The notes beneath the pieces were generated by a model. That model worked only from the letters and a program-made list of their open reading frames with translations. It was not told the origin of the DNA and searched no databases. From the NCBI RefSeq assembly GCF_002305875.1, contig NZ_CP022098.1, positions 9,858,001 through 9,922,000 of the forward strand: 64,000 bases of DNA, in the 5' to 3' direction. This document shows positions 21,297 through 30,051 of this stretch, one piece after another. Numbering within the stretch: position 1 is the stretch's first letter; each line of letters starts with the position of its first letter. A program made the position numbers and the translations under genes. Source of the DNA: Cystobacter fuscus. Lineage in GTDB: Bacteria; Myxococcota; Myxococcia; Myxococcales; Myxococcaceae.

Positions 21297-22673
21297 TCAG
21301 CGCGTGGGGTGGGGGGCGGACTCGGCGGGCGGCCGGGCCGCGGGCGAGTTGAGGGGTCCGCTCCAGGGGCCGACGATCTGGAGGGGCTCGCCCGCGGCGG
21401 CCTCTTGGATCCATAGGTCGAGCAGGGGGGCCAACTGCCGGTTATTGATGACCGCGGTCGTGGGCACATCCAGCCGCAGTCCGTCCTGGATGAGGGACTC
21501 CAGGGGAGACTTCGGCTCCGGCACCATGGCGATGCGGGGATCTCCCGGGCGGAAGCCATGGGCGAGCGCCTTCTCCTGCATCTCCCGGCTGCGCAAGAAC
21601 GCGATCCACTCCCGAGCGGCGCTCATCTCCTCCGCGTTCCAGGGCCGGGTCGCCATCTGGACCACGGGGTGGTCGTTCCACATCGTGTAGGTGGGATAGA
21701 AGATCTTCAGCTTGCCCCAGCGGCTCTCGGGGAAGGTCCTGATGGCCTCGAGCGCCAGGCTCTCGTATGTGAGGATGACGTCGAACTTCGAGGGGCCGTA
21801 GCGCAGCATGTCCTCGAGCAGCCGGTTGGTGGTCAGTCCGCTGCTGATGGCCTCCGCGTTCACCTCCTTGAGGACCTGACGGTAGCCCGCGTCGTTCAAC
21901 TGCGCAGTGCTCGGCGAGCGCGCGGAGCCGAAGTACTCGAGCGTCAGCAGGTAGAGGGCCTGGATGCCCGACGAGGAGCGCAGTGGATCCGCGTACCCGA
22001 CCCTCAAGGGGCTCAGGGCGTGGCTCTTCGTGCCATTGAGGCTCGAGTTCCAGCCCGTCTCCCGGCCCGTGAGCAGTTCGTACACCACGGACCACGAGAG
22101 CAGGTCCGGCTGGTTGGGCCGGCGCTCGCGCTGCAGCTTCTGCAACCCCTGGGTCTGCCGCTCCCAGCCGAGCCAGACCAGCGGCGACAGGAGCACGGGC
22201 TGGGGAGCGCCGCCACCCTCGGTGGAGTAGACTTGCTTGGACTGGTCCTCGGCCAGGACGACGTTGGCCTTGGACAGGTCGTCGGCCGTCACGGCGGAGG
22301 CCTTGAGCTCGGCGGCCTTGGCGGCGTTGGTGGAGCGCAGGCGGTCCTGCAGCAGGTTCAGGTCGAGGCTGTCCGAGGGGCTCCAGACCAGGGGATCGAT
22401 GCGGTGAGCCGCAATGGCCTCGATGCTCTCGATGGAGCCCATGCTGGTGAACTGCAGCACGATCTCCGGACGACGATCCTTGAAGACCCGCGCCGCCTCC
22501 TCGAGAAAAGCGCGGCTCTCACTGCTGTGGAGCATCTGCACCACGACCGTGGTGTCGGAGGTGGTCTCCTCGTCCTCGCCTGGAGTTCCCCCCGTGTTGT
22601 CACGCGGATGGGTCACGAGCCAATAGGCCGCGATGAGGGCCACGAGCCACAGAAGACGGTACCTGAGTTTCAT
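21297..22673 (-). CDS. membrane-anchored extracellular solute-binding-like protein
   Basis: Protein of 458 residues with an N-terminal hydrophobic segment (about 6-22) and no lipobox cysteine, so probably a signal anchor with the rest in the periplasm. The body (VVVQMLHSSESRAFLEEAA, TYESLALEAI, QMATRPWNAEEMSAAREW) resembles bacterial type II solute-binding proteins of the SBP_bac_11 kind. No permease or importer ATPase gene lies nearby. It sits between the Band-7 gene (43 bases) and the cupin gene (39 bases), all on one strand, so it is probably co-transcribed with the exporter genes. Its ligand is unknown. It might bind the exported lipopeptide or a precursor, but that is speculation. Confidence 0.75.
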   Translation of the reverse strand: MKLRYRLLWLVALIAAYWLVTHPRDNTGGTPGEDEETTSDTTVVVQMLHSSESRAFLEEAARVFKDRRPEIVLQFTSMGSIESIEAIAAHRIDPLVWSPSDSLDLNLLQDRLRSTNAAKAAELKASAVTADDLSKANVVLAEDQSKQVYSTEGGGAPQPVLLSPLVWLGWERQTQGLQKLQRERRPNQPDLLSWSVVYELLTGRETGWNSSLNGTKSHALSPLRVGYADPLRSSSGIQALYLLTLEYFGSARSPSTAQLNDAGYRQVLKEVNAEAISSGLTTNRLLEDMLRYGPSKFDVILTYESLALEAIRTFPESRWGKLKIFYPTYTMWNDHPVVQMATRPWNAEEMSAAREWIAFLRSREMQEKALAHGFRPGDPRIAMVPEPKSPLESLIQDGLRLDVPTTAVINNRQLAPLLDLWIQEAAAGEPLQIVGPWSGPLNSPAARPPAESAPHPTR

Positions 22674-22716
22674 CGGGGGGCATCCGCACGTGACGGAAGG
22701 AAGGGCCCGGAGCCGG

Positions 22717-23853
22717 TCACGGCGAGTGAGGGCCGGAAGGAGAAGAGGACAAGGGAGAGATGGTCGTGCCGCAGCCCCCCGGAACGGAGGGATCACACCC
22801 CGCCACGGCCTTGGGGGCCACGGGGGACACGGCGGGTTTGGCAGTCGTGGACAGGGTCGCCGCGGCGGTGGACGGAACCACCGCCGCGGCGGGCGCGGTG
22901 GAATTCGTCGGTGAGGCGGGGGCCGGGGCGGCCCGCGCGGGGGTCTGGGTGTTGGTATCGAGGATGAGGGGCAGACCGTCCCTGCCTCCGCCAATCACTA
23001 CCACCTTCGCGTTCTCGGACTTGGCCAGCGCGAGCGTGGCCTCGATCCCGCGCCAGCGCAGCAATTGCTCCGAGATGCCCTTGGAGATGATGTCCTGGAA
23101 GTCGCGTACGCCCTGCGCCTCGATGCGCTTGCGCTCCGCCTCCTTGACCTCGGTCTTCAGGCGGTAGTCATACTCGAGCATCACCTGCTCCGCGTTCTCC
23201 TTGTTCTGGATGGAGATCTGCAGGTTCTCCGGCAGGATGACCTGCTCGATGAGCAGCTCGTCCAGGATCAGGTAGCTGTCGTCCAACTGGCGCATCGCAT
23301 CCCGGGTGGCCTGCTCGAGCACGGACCGCTTGGTGGAGTAGATCTCCTCGGCATTCAGCCCGCCCGCGGTCGTGCGCATCTTGGAGACGATGCCGGGGCG
23401 GATGATCGTGTCGAAGTAGTCGGGCCCCACCCGCTTGTGCAGCAGTCCCACCTGCTCGATGCGCGGGTGGTAGCGCACCGACACATCTATGCTCACCTGC
23501 AGACCATCGAGGGTGAGCACCTGGAACTCGATGCGCCGCTGCTGGATGCGCACGTTGTAGATGTAGAGCGTGTCCCAGGGCAGGATGAAGTGCAGCCCCT
23601 CGCCGTACGTCTTGTCCGTGATGGTGCCTTGACCGAAGCGGCGAAAGAGCACGCCCTGCTCGCCCGAGCGCACGGTGACCAGGATGCTCGGCCAGTAGAA
23701 GATGAACACCAGGAGGGCCAGGCCGCCCGCGACGACGAACCAGAAGTTCCACCGCGCCCAGAACCGCTGGAGCCACGCCTCCACCCTGGCCTCGATACGG
23801 TCCAGCCGGCTGCCCGGCTCCGGCGGCGTGTGGTGGCTCTTGTGGGAACTCAT
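22717..23853 (-). CDS. Band-7/SPFH (prohibitin-like) membrane protein
   Basis: Protein of 378 residues. One transmembrane helix (about 36-57) is followed by an SPFH domain (about 60-230: GEQGVLFRRFGQ, YGEGLHFILPW, VRYHP), a charged helical stretch (NAEQVMLEYDYRLKTEVKEAERKR region, about 235-275) and an Ala/Pro/Thr/Ser-rich tail from about 300. SPFH proteins form oligomeric rings on membranes and organise proteases or transporters. Its ATG overlaps the ABC exporter stop (ATGA), so the two are translationally coupled. This suggests it acts with the exporter. The long low-complexity tail is unusual for stomatins. Confidence 0.85.
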   Translation of the reverse strand: MSSHKSHHTPPEPGSRLDRIEARVEAWLQRFWARWNFWFVVAGGLALLVFIFYWPSILVTVRSGEQGVLFRRFGQGTITDKTYGEGLHFILPWDTLYIYNVRIQQRRIEFQVLTLDGLQVSIDVSVRYHPRIEQVGLLHKRVGPDYFDTIIRPGIVSKMRTTAGGLNAEEIYSTKRSVLEQATRDAMRQLDDSYLILDELLIEQVILPENLQISIQNKENAEQVMLEYDYRLKTEVKEAERKRIEAQGVRDFQDIISKGISEQLLRWRGIEATLALAKSENAKVVVIGGGRDGLPLILDTNTQTPARAAPAPASPTNSTAPAAAVVPSTAAATLSTTAKPAVSPVAPKAVAGCDPSVPGGCGTTISPLSSSPSGPHSP

Positions 23854-25490
23854 GAGCGCTCCCCCCGCGGGTGTTGCTCGTAGGGCTCTAGTTTGCCTTC
23901 GGACATCTTGAGGACCCGATCCGCCAGGTGGAAGAAGTGGTCGTCGTGTGTGGCCGCGATCACCGTCTTGCCTCGCGCGGCGAGCGAGCCGATCAGCTCG
24001 TGGTAGAAGTAGCGCCGGAAGTCCGGATCCTGGTCCGCAGCCCACTCATCGAAGATGAGCACGTCCCGGTCCTCCAGGTCCGTGACCAGCAGGGCCAGGC
24101 GCTTCTGCTGACCCCTGGACAGCTGGATGTTCTCCAGCACGCCGTCCTCGCGCACCCCCGTGACGGTCGTCAGGTCGAACGCGGCGAGCAGCTGGTTGAT
24201 GCGGGCCCGGTTGAATCGGCGCATGTGGAACAGCCGGCTGAAGAGGTGGAAGTCCTGCAGGATGATGGCGAACTTGGAGCGGTACTGCTGCAGGGTGGTG
24301 CGCGTGACGGGCACGCCGTTGAGCTCCAGACTGCCCGCGCTGGGCGGATACAGGCCGCACAGCAGCTTGAGGAAGGTGGACTTGCCCGAGCCGTTGCCCC
24401 CGATGATGAAGATGACCTCCCCCTTGCGCACCTCCAGGTCGATGGGACCGAGCTGGAAGGCGCTGCGGCCCTGGACCTCGGGATACTGGAAGGTCATTCC
24501 CACACAGGCCAGACGCTCGAACTCGACGGGCTCCAACACCCGCTCGAACGGGGGCACCGGCCCCAGGCGGCCCTCGAGATGCTCGATGCGCTCGATGGCG
24601 ATGTTCGCCCGCTCCACCGCGGGCACGGCATCCACCATGGCGTTGACCGAGCTGGTGATGAACATCAGCACCGCCACCACGCTCACCAGCACGCGGCTGT
24701 CCTGCTGGGAGGTGAACGAGGGCAGCACGAAGATGATGACGCCCATCAGCCCGAAGAAAAAGGTCTCCCCGAAGATGGTGATCCGGCTGATCCGCCGGGC
24801 GGCGCGCAGGCGGAGTTCCTCGGCCTCGCTGGCCACCACCTTCAAATCCTGCTCGAACAGGGAATGGCTCTTCTCGGCGTCGACCTTCAGCTCCTTGAAG
24901 CCATAGAGCAGATGACCCAGCTCCTCGAAGAAGCGGTGATCCTGCGCGGCGGCATTGCGCAGCAAGGGCCGGGCGCCCCGCACGTTGTGCAGGTAGAACA
25001 AGACACCCAGCGAGATCGCCGTGGCGAGCAGGAAGAAGGCCGGCAGGGACAGCAGCGCGATGTACAGCATCGCCAGGCAGACGAGGATGGTCGAGGACAG
25101 GCTGTTGATGATGAGGTTGGCGGACTCCGACAGCGTGCGCGTGTTCTCCGCCAGCGCCGTGTAGATGGGGGCGGCGCCAATCTGCTCGAAGTGGATCAGC
25201 TCCGAGCCACGGACCTTCTCCGAGATCCGGATCCGCACGCGGTTGATGATGCCCTCGACGATGTCCGACGTGCGTTCCAGGACGAACTTGCGGCAGATGA
25301 CGAAGAAGGCGAAGCTCGCGACGAACAGCAGTAACAGTTGGGATTGCTCGGGGCTGCGGTAGTCCATCCCAGTGGCGGAAATCACCAGCAGGACGATCAG
25401 TCCATTGAGGACTCCGCATAGACCCGCGGCGACCAGAAGCCGGGACGTCATGGTCCCGGCTTCCTTTTGAAGGAATCGCAGAAAATTCAT
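23850..25490 (-). CDS. SyrD/PvdE-type cyclic-peptide ABC exporter
   Basis: Half-transporter of 546 residues with membrane and ATPase parts fused. The N-terminal part (about 1-320) holds six predicted hydrophobic segments. The ATPase has Walker A GNGSGKST (near 365), Q-loop region ILQDFHLF, signature LSRGQQKRL (near 458), Walker B DVLIFDEW (near 480) and the switch THDD. The SRGQxKR signature and the DEWAADQDP stretch are typical of the SyrD/PvdE group that moves peptide products to the periplasm. It overlaps the Band-7 gene and lies upstream of the synthetase genes on the same strand. Inference: exporter of the lipopeptide made by this cluster. Confidence 0.92.
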   Translation of the reverse strand: MNFLRFLQKEAGTMTSRLLVAAGLCGVLNGLIVLLVISATGMDYRSPEQSQLLLLFVASFAFFVICRKFVLERTSDIVEGIINRVRIRISEKVRGSELIHFEQIGAAPIYTALAENTRTLSESANLIINSLSSTILVCLAMLYIALLSLPAFFLLATAISLGVLFYLHNVRGARPLLRNAAAQDHRFFEELGHLLYGFKELKVDAEKSHSLFEQDLKVVASEAEELRLRAARRISRITIFGETFFFGLMGVIIFVLPSFTSQQDSRVLVSVVAVLMFITSSVNAMVDAVPAVERANIAIERIEHLEGRLGPVPPFERVLEPVEFERLACVGMTFQYPEVQGRSAFQLGPIDLEVRKGEVIFIIGGNGSGKSTFLKLLCGLYPPSAGSLELNGVPVTRTTLQQYRSKFAIILQDFHLFSRLFHMRRFNRARINQLLAAFDLTTVTGVREDGVLENIQLSRGQQKRLALLVTDLEDRDVLIFDEWAADQDPDFRRYFYHELIGSLAARGKTVIAATHDDHFFHLADRVLKMSEGKLEPYEQHPRGERS

Positions 25491-25512
25491 CCGTGAGACT
25501 CGGGCAGGTCCA

Positions 25513-25689
25513 TCAGCGCTGCGGAGGAGGAGCCACCGGCCCCAGAAGCAGGAGCGTGATCGCTCCGACCAATGGGGTCAGCAGCAGCGAGAAGAAGAAC
25601 CAACCCCACAGGCCCATGGACCGCCGCTCTCTGCCGAGCACGCCCACGAGCAGGCACAGCAGGACGTAGATGATGGCGACGAGAGGCAT
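25513..25689 (-). CDS. small two-helix membrane protein, unknown function
   Basis: Protein of 58 residues. It is almost wholly two hydrophobic segments (about 2-18 and 28-50) around a basic turn (GRERRS) and ends in a Pro-rich tail. It fits between the DUF697 gene (16 bases) and the exporter gene (22 bases) on the same strand, which is the main reason to believe it. The start is the ATG of MPLVAII; a longer open frame upstream would overlap the DUF697 gene. No family was recognised. An accessory subunit of the exporter is possible. Confidence 0.6.
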   Translation of the reverse strand: MPLVAIIYVLLCLLVGVLGRERRSMGLWGWFFFSLLLTPLVGAITLLLLGPVAPPPQR

Positions 25690-25705
25690 GGGCGACCGAT
25701 GGAAC

Positions 25706-26314
25706 TCAGCTATTGCTCTCGGACGCCTTGAGGTCCTGCACGGTGCGCTTGGCCGACTCGAACTCGCGGCGGAAGTGCTCGCGCACCGTGGCGGGCTCGA
25801 AGTCCAGGAAGGTGCCACCCGAGGCGAAGTGCTGGGTGAAGACCTGGCCCACCGCGTAGGTGAAGGCTCCGGCGCTCAGGGGCACCGACACCAACCCGGC
25901 CGTCTGGCCCACGATGGGGATGATCTTGACCAGGCTGAAAAGCGCGGGCGCCACGGCCAGCGTCCCCAGACCGCCCACCAGGGAGGTCAGGATGCTCTTC
26001 ACCCGGTTCTCCGAGAACGGGATCTTGTAGAGGTGCGACAGCTCGTTGAGCATCTTGACCTGCACACCCGTCACGCCGATCAAGTCCAGCCCCGGCATGG
26101 GAAGCAGCCCCACGCCCATGGACCACAGCGTGTTGCGCTTCACGATGTCCTGCGCGTCTTTGTCCCTGAGCTTCAAGGAGCCTTCCACACCCGCGCCAGA
26201 ACCCTTGACCTCACCCTTCACCTCGATGGACACAGTTGCCTCCGCTTTCTTGGTCTCGACAGGTTTGACCACTACAACTATTTTCGTGACCCAGGCCACT
26301 ACCCAGGGTATCAC
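25706..26314 (-). CDS. DUF697/YcjF-like membrane-associated protein
   Basis: Protein of 202 residues. The central part (NTLWSMGVGLLPMPGLDLIG, then KMLNELSHLYKIPFSENRVKS) is the DUF697 signature found in YcjF-like proteins. It is followed by glycine-rich hydrophobic segments (about 110-165) and a charged C-terminus. The start is a GTG; internal starts are possible, and the Lys/Val-rich first 40 residues are of low complexity. It heads the run of co-directional genes that leads through the exporter towards the megasynthase. The biochemical role of the family is not known to me. Confidence 0.72.
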   Translation of the reverse strand: MIPWVVAWVTKIVVVVKPVETKKAEATVSIEVKGEVKGSGAGVEGSLKLRDKDAQDIVKRNTLWSMGVGLLPMPGLDLIGVTGVQVKMLNELSHLYKIPFSENRVKSILTSLVGGLGTLAVAPALFSLVKIIPIVGQTAGLVSVPLSAGAFTYAVGQVFTQHFASGGTFLDFEPATVREHFRREFESAKRTVQDLKASESNS

Positions 26315-26320
26315 AGGGTG

Positions 26321-26677
26321 TCAAAGAATTTGTCCGCTTTGATGGACTCCGCTAGCGTCACGTTCGCGACGCGCCAGAGGCCTGCTCAACCGGGCCTCGT
26401 CCTGCTGGGCGGGCGAGTGGGTTGCCTCCAGCCGCTCCCGGGCCGCGTCGATGCCAGCTTGCAGGTCCTCCAGGTGCGTCCCCGCGCAGTGCCCGGCACG
26501 CAGCTCGGAGAGGTTCATCCGCAGGTGGGCGGCTACGTCACGCTCGCCCGCGGCCACATACTTGCGGATGCAACATGTGTAGAGCTGCGCTGCCTCCCAG
26601 GACACCGAGCCGTTTGCTGGAAACTTCAATGATTCCAGCCGTTTGCATTGACATGCCAATTGGCGGGGTTGCACCAA
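26321..26677 (-). CDS. small hypothetical ORF, doubtful
   Basis: Open frame of 118 codons ending 6 bases before the DUF697 start on the same strand. The predicted product is Cys- and Ala-rich and mostly helical (RDVAAHLRMNLSELRAG) with no recognised family. The only starts are TTG or GTG, about 10 bases after an AAGGA. Its spacing favours a real gene, while the rare start codons and lack of family argue against. It may be a relic. Confidence 0.35.
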   Translation of the reverse strand: MVQPRQLACQCKRLESLKFPANGSVSWEAAQLYTCCIRKYVAAGERDVAAHLRMNLSELRAGHCAGTHLEDLQAGIDAARERLEATHSPAQQDEARLSRPLARRERDASGVHQSGQIL

Positions 26678-26684
26678 GTAGCTG

Positions 26685-26700
26685 TTTTCCTTGAGGAAAA
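26685..26700. promoter_or_regulatory. AT-rich palindrome upstream of the DUF697 gene block
   Basis: TTTTCCT-TG-AGGAAAA, perfect 7-base arms, just ahead of the first open frame of the minus-strand block. It may be an operator; its AGGAAAA arm also supplies the possible ribosome site of the small ORF. It is too short and AT-rich for a convincing terminator. Confidence 0.3.
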
Positions 26701-26713
26701 GCCCATCAGAACA

Positions 26714-26735
26714 TTCGGTGTACTAGAGCACCGAA
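26714..26735 (-). terminator. possible hairpin terminator after the DUF504 gene
   Basis: TTCGGTG and CACCGAA form a 7-bp inverted repeat with an 8-base loop, 58 bases after the DUF504 stop. No U-tract follows, so terminator function is uncertain. Confidence 0.35.
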
Positions 26736-26793
26736 CAGAAGTGGGGCAGGGGTTGGAACCGCTGGCTCGGAAGCCCTGCTCAGGATGAAACAA

Positions 26794-27075
26794 TCACCCC
26801 GTGGGCTCGAGCGCGGGAGCCCCCTGGCAGTCACCGCCCGAGCGCTTGCGCTCGATGCGCTCGCGGCGGTCCCAGACCCGCTCGTGCCCGCGCCGGAAGT
26901 ACCAGACGCGATGCCAGGGGATCTCCTCATCGGGGATGAACGCCGCGAAGGGCACCTCCTCCAGCCGCTCGCCGTGCGCGTCGTAGCCGATGACGAACTC
27001 ACCGGCGTCGAGCCGCGGATCCCACCGGATGCGGTGGTACATCTCGCGGCTGGTCTGACATCTGTCCGGAAACAT
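26794..27075 (-). CDS. DUF504 (MJ1316-like) RNA-end-recognition domain protein
   Basis: Protein of 93 residues. The core WDPRLDAGEFVIGYDAHGER, then EEIPWHRVWYFRRG and VWDRRERIE, is the DUF504/MJ1316 pattern, a small domain found in archaea and fused to RNA ligase or 2H-phosphoesterase proteins, thought to bind the cyclic ends of RNA. Here it stands alone. The start chosen is the ATG with GCGAGG about 8 bases upstream; ATGs at 27138 and 27042 are alternatives. It follows glyS on the same strand after about 146 bases, so co-transcription is uncertain. Confidence 0.78.
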   Translation of the reverse strand: MFPDRCQTSREMYHRIRWDPRLDAGEFVIGYDAHGERLEEVPFAAFIPDEEIPWHRVWYFRRGHERVWDRRERIERKRSGGDCQGAPALEPTG

Positions 27076-27221
27076 GGGTGTGGCCTCGCGGGAAGAGAAT
27101 GCCCTCCGGACGAGGCTCACGCGCCCACCTGACTCCATGACGATACCGCGGCAACGCCTGGCCGCCCTGGCGCGAGCGTCGAGCTGACCAGGCCGGGCTG
27201 CCGCCCCCAGGCGCGGGCGCC

Positions 27222-28835
27222 TTACTGCATCTTCTCTCGCAGGTAGGTCTCGAGCTCGGAGATGGCGACGCGCTCCTGCGCCATGCTGTCGCGGTGGCGC
27301 ACGGTGACCGTGTCCTTGAGCGCCGCGTCATTGCCCTCACCGAGCGTGTCGAAGTCGACCGTGATGCAGAACGGTGTGCCGATTTCGTCCTGGCGCCGGT
27401 AGAGCTTTCCGATCGCGCCGGTGTCGTCGTAGACGATGCGCATCGCGCCGGCCGACTGGAGCTTCCTCCGGATGCTCTTCGCGGTGCTGACGATTTCCGG
27501 GTGGTTCTTCTTGAGCGGAAGCACCGCCACCTTGATGGGCGCCAGGTGCGGCTTGAAGTGCAACACCGTCCGGTAGAACTCATCGACCACCGGATCCACC
27601 TGGCCGCGCAGCTTCTTCGCCACCTCGATGCTCTCCGCACCGGGCATCGACAGGAGCCCCGCGATGGACGGCAGCCGCTCGCCGAGCGCCCGGGCGATCC
27701 GCTCGCCCTCGGCGAGGAGGGCCTCCTTCGCCTGGGCCGGAAGCTTCTCGTTGCGACCCACCGACTTGAGGAACGTGCCGAGCGCCTCTTCCACCGGCTT
27801 CAGGCGCTCCGCCGGGGCGGGCTTCACCTGCTCCTCCGCGTAGGCCTCGCTCAAGAGCGCGAGCACACCGCGGTCCACGCCCGCCGACGGCTCGATCACG
27901 AAGGGCACCACGTGCTGCTTCGTCTCGGGGTCGAACCAGGTGAGTTTGTCGGTGCTGTGCGCATTGGGGCTGACGCGCGCCTTCAACCCGAGCGAGCCCT
28001 GGTCCTTGCTGTGCGACCCCAGATCGTAGTCGGTGCGATTGGCGATGCCCTCGAGCTCTTCCAGACCGTGCGGGAAGCGGTAGAGCAGGTCCACCGTCGC
28101 CTTGGCGTAGTGGGCCAGTTCCTCGGGCTTCTGGTGGTACGGCTCGAGGTTCTGCCGGGACAGGCCCACGGACAGCCACCAGTTGATCCGATCCTCCACC
28201 CACTTCTTGTGCCACCCCTCGTCCTCGCCCGGGCGGACGAAGAACTCGATCTCCATCTGCTCGAACTCGCGGACCCGGAAGATGAAGTTGCGCGGGGTGA
28301 TCTCGTTGCGGAACGCCTTGCCGATCTGCGCGATGCCGAACGGCAGCTTGCGCGACGTGGAGTCGAGGACGTGCTTGAAGTTGACGAAGATGCCCTGCGC
28401 CGTCTCGGGCCTCAGGTACGAGAACGACTCGGGGTCCGGCACCGGCCCGATCTGGGTCTTGAACATCAGGTTGAACGGACGCGGCTCGGTGAGCTCCGTC
28501 GACGCGCAATGGGGGCACTTGCCGGAGATCTGATCCGCACGCCAGCGCATCTTGCAGTTCTTGCAGTCGACCATCGGATCCACGAAGGTCTCTTCGTGGC
28601 CGGAGTAGCGCCAGGTCAGCTTGTTCATCAGGATCGCCGCGTCGATCCCCTCCATGTCCTCCCGCTCCCAGACGTTGGCGCGCCACCAGGCGAGCTTGAG
28701 GTTGTTCTTCAGCTCGACGCCGAGCGGACCGTAGTCATAGGTGCCCTGAAGACCGCCGTAGACCGCCGAGCCAGGAAAGATGAATCCCCGGCGCTTACAC
28801 AGGGACACCAACTGCTCCATCGTCTGCGCGGCCAT
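27222..28835 (-). CDS. glyS: glycyl-tRNA synthetase, class II homodimer type
   Basis: Protein of 537 residues that charges tRNA-Gly. It is the single-chain archaeal/eukaryal-like form, not the alpha2-beta2 form. The N-terminus ([26 protein letters not shown]) is the family start. Class II motifs are visible as the FRNE segment ([20 protein letters not shown]) and the late glycine/arginine motif ([15 protein letters not shown]). A zinc-finger-like CKNC...CPHC lies in the insertion near 90-115. The anticodon-binding domain follows (about 430-530, [26 protein letters not shown]). The start ATG has GAAGGAG 9 bases upstream. Length is close to normal for the short bacterial forms plus an insertion of about 100 residues near 330-410. 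Confidence 0.97.
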   Translation of the reverse strand: MAAQTMEQLVSLCKRRGFIFPGSAVYGGLQGTYDYGPLGVELKNNLKLAWWRANVWEREDMEGIDAAILMNKLTWRYSGHEETFVDPMVDCKNCKMRWRADQISGKCPHCASTELTEPRPFNLMFKTQIGPVPDPESFSYLRPETAQGIFVNFKHVLDSTSRKLPFGIAQIGKAFRNEITPRNFIFRVREFEQMEIEFFVRPGEDEGWHKKWVEDRINWWLSVGLSRQNLEPYHQKPEELAHYAKATVDLLYRFPHGLEELEGIANRTDYDLGSHSKDQGSLGLKARVSPNAHSTDKLTWFDPETKQHVVPFVIEPSAGVDRGVLALLSEAYAEEQVKPAPAERLKPVEEALGTFLKSVGRNEKLPAQAKEALLAEGERIARALGERLPSIAGLLSMPGAESIEVAKKLRGQVDPVVDEFYRTVLHFKPHLAPIKVAVLPLKKNHPEIVSTAKSIRRKLQSAGAMRIVYDDTGAIGKLYRRQDEIGTPFCITVDFDTLGEGNDAALKDTVTVRHRDSMAQERVAISELETYLREKMQ

Positions 28836-29161
28836 CGGTGTATCGCTCCTTCACGTGCCAGATTGGCGAGGGAGTGACACTCTACACCGAGAGGAAGGCG
28901 GAGGGCACCCGATGAAGGTGTCCCCGGCCCCGCTCCAGCCCCATTGCGTTCCGCCCCCCTACCCTCCATGTCTTAAGCCTTTCTGAAGCCAGCGCGATTT
29001 TCATTTCGAGAGAGATTGAACCAATCCACTCGTGACGCATCTGTTACAATTGATTTCGGAACGACACACATTCCAATCAGCCATGGTACCCATCTCCTCT
29101 CATCGATCCGATGAACTTCCAGGCTTCCCCGGGCCGGCGAGGAACCCAGGAGCGACCCACC
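28836..29161. other. divergent intergenic region between glyS and a lipoprotein gene
   Basis: 326 bases without a gene. It carries both promoters. The glyS leader holds an inverted repeat (CGGTGTA at its start, TACACCG about 42 bases on). The middle is relatively AT-rich (around 28975-29075), as expected for promoters, but I could not assign a convincing -35/-10 pair. Confidence 0.6.
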
Positions 29162-30037
29162 ATGAGCGCCAAATTCTTGCTGTCTGTCATTGTCTGCGCC
29201 TCCGTCGGCGCGGGGCTCGTGGCCTGCGACGCGGGCTCCGAGGACGTGGATCCCACTCCAGTGCCCGGGGAGGACCCGACGGGCGGAAACCCCTCCACTC
29301 CAAACGGTTCCACGGACGGAGGCTCCACGGACGGCGACTCCGGCACGCCCACCGAGACCGGCACCTTCAGCTTCTTCGTGACCAGCATCGAGTCCATGCG
29401 CCAGCTCTCGGGCAGCACGAACGGCTTCGGGGGCGATCTCCGCTATGGAGAAGCCACGGGGCTGGAAGGAGCGGACAAGATCTGCCGCACCATCGCCGAG
29501 GCGTCCCTGCCCGGCGCCGGACAGAAGACCTGGCGCGCCTTCCTGAGCGCCTCGGCGGGAGGCCCCGAGGGAGGGGTCGTCAATGCCATCGATCGCATCG
29601 GCGAGGGACCCTGGTACGACCGCCTGGGCCGGCTCGTGGCGCAGAACAAGGCGGCCCTGCTCAGCGGCTCTCGGCCGCTCTCGGACGCGCAGATCAAGAA
29701 CGACCTGCCCAACGAGCGGGGAGAACCCAACCACCAGGGCGTCGACAACCATGACGTCCTGACCGGCTCGACCAGCCAGGGGAAGTTCTCCGGCAGCAAG
29801 AGTGGCACCTGCAACGACTGGACGAGCGCGGTGGGCTCCACCGGCAAGCCCATGTGTGGCCACTCCTGGCCCCGCAGCGGCAGCACGGGCAGCGGCTCCA
29901 ACTGGATGTCCGACCACCAGGTGCCGGGCTGCGCGCCAGGGGTCACCCTCACCAACACCGGCGGAGGAGGTGGTGGCTCCACGGTGGGCGGCTCCGGGGG
30001 CTATGGCGCCATCTACTGCTTCGCCCTCACGCCTTGA
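29162..30037 (+). CDS. secreted lipoprotein with DUF1554/endostatin-like lectin fold
   Basis: Protein of 291 residues. The N-terminus (FLLSVIVCASVGAGLVAC) is a lipoprotein signal with the modified Cys at about 20, followed by a Gly/Thr/Asp/Pro-rich linker to about 60. The body (FFVTSIESM, GADKICRTIAEASLPGAG, then WRAFLS, CNDWTS, CGHSW, a poly-Gly loop, YGAIYCFA) resembles the DUF1554/endostatin-like domain of surface lipoproteins, with several paired cysteines. The start is the ATG with CAGGAG 9 bases upstream; an in-frame ATG at 29111 is less likely. It is 14 bases from the next lipoprotein gene, so the two form a small operon. Ligand unknown. Confidence 0.78.
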   Translation: MSAKFLLSVIVCASVGAGLVACDAGSEDVDPTPVPGEDPTGGNPSTPNGSTDGGSTDGDSGTPTETGTFSFFVTSIESMRQLSGSTNGFGGDLRYGEATGLEGADKICRTIAEASLPGAGQKTWRAFLSASAGGPEGGVVNAIDRIGEGPWYDRLGRLVAQNKAALLSGSRPLSDAQIKNDLPNERGEPNHQGVDNHDVLTGSTSQGKFSGSKSGTCNDWTSAVGSTGKPMCGHSWPRSGSTGSGSNWMSDHQVPGCAPGVTLTNTGGGGGGSTVGGSGGYGAIYCFALTP

Positions 30038-30051
30038 CGGGACGGTACGCC

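Noticed and set aside
25670-26632. 320-codon plus-strand frame.
   Set aside because: Shadow of the DUF697 gene; no start context or family.
28836-28900. T-box or other riboswitch before glyS.
   Set aside because: Only a 7-base inverted repeat is present; no T-box motif, and T-boxes are not expected in myxobacteria.
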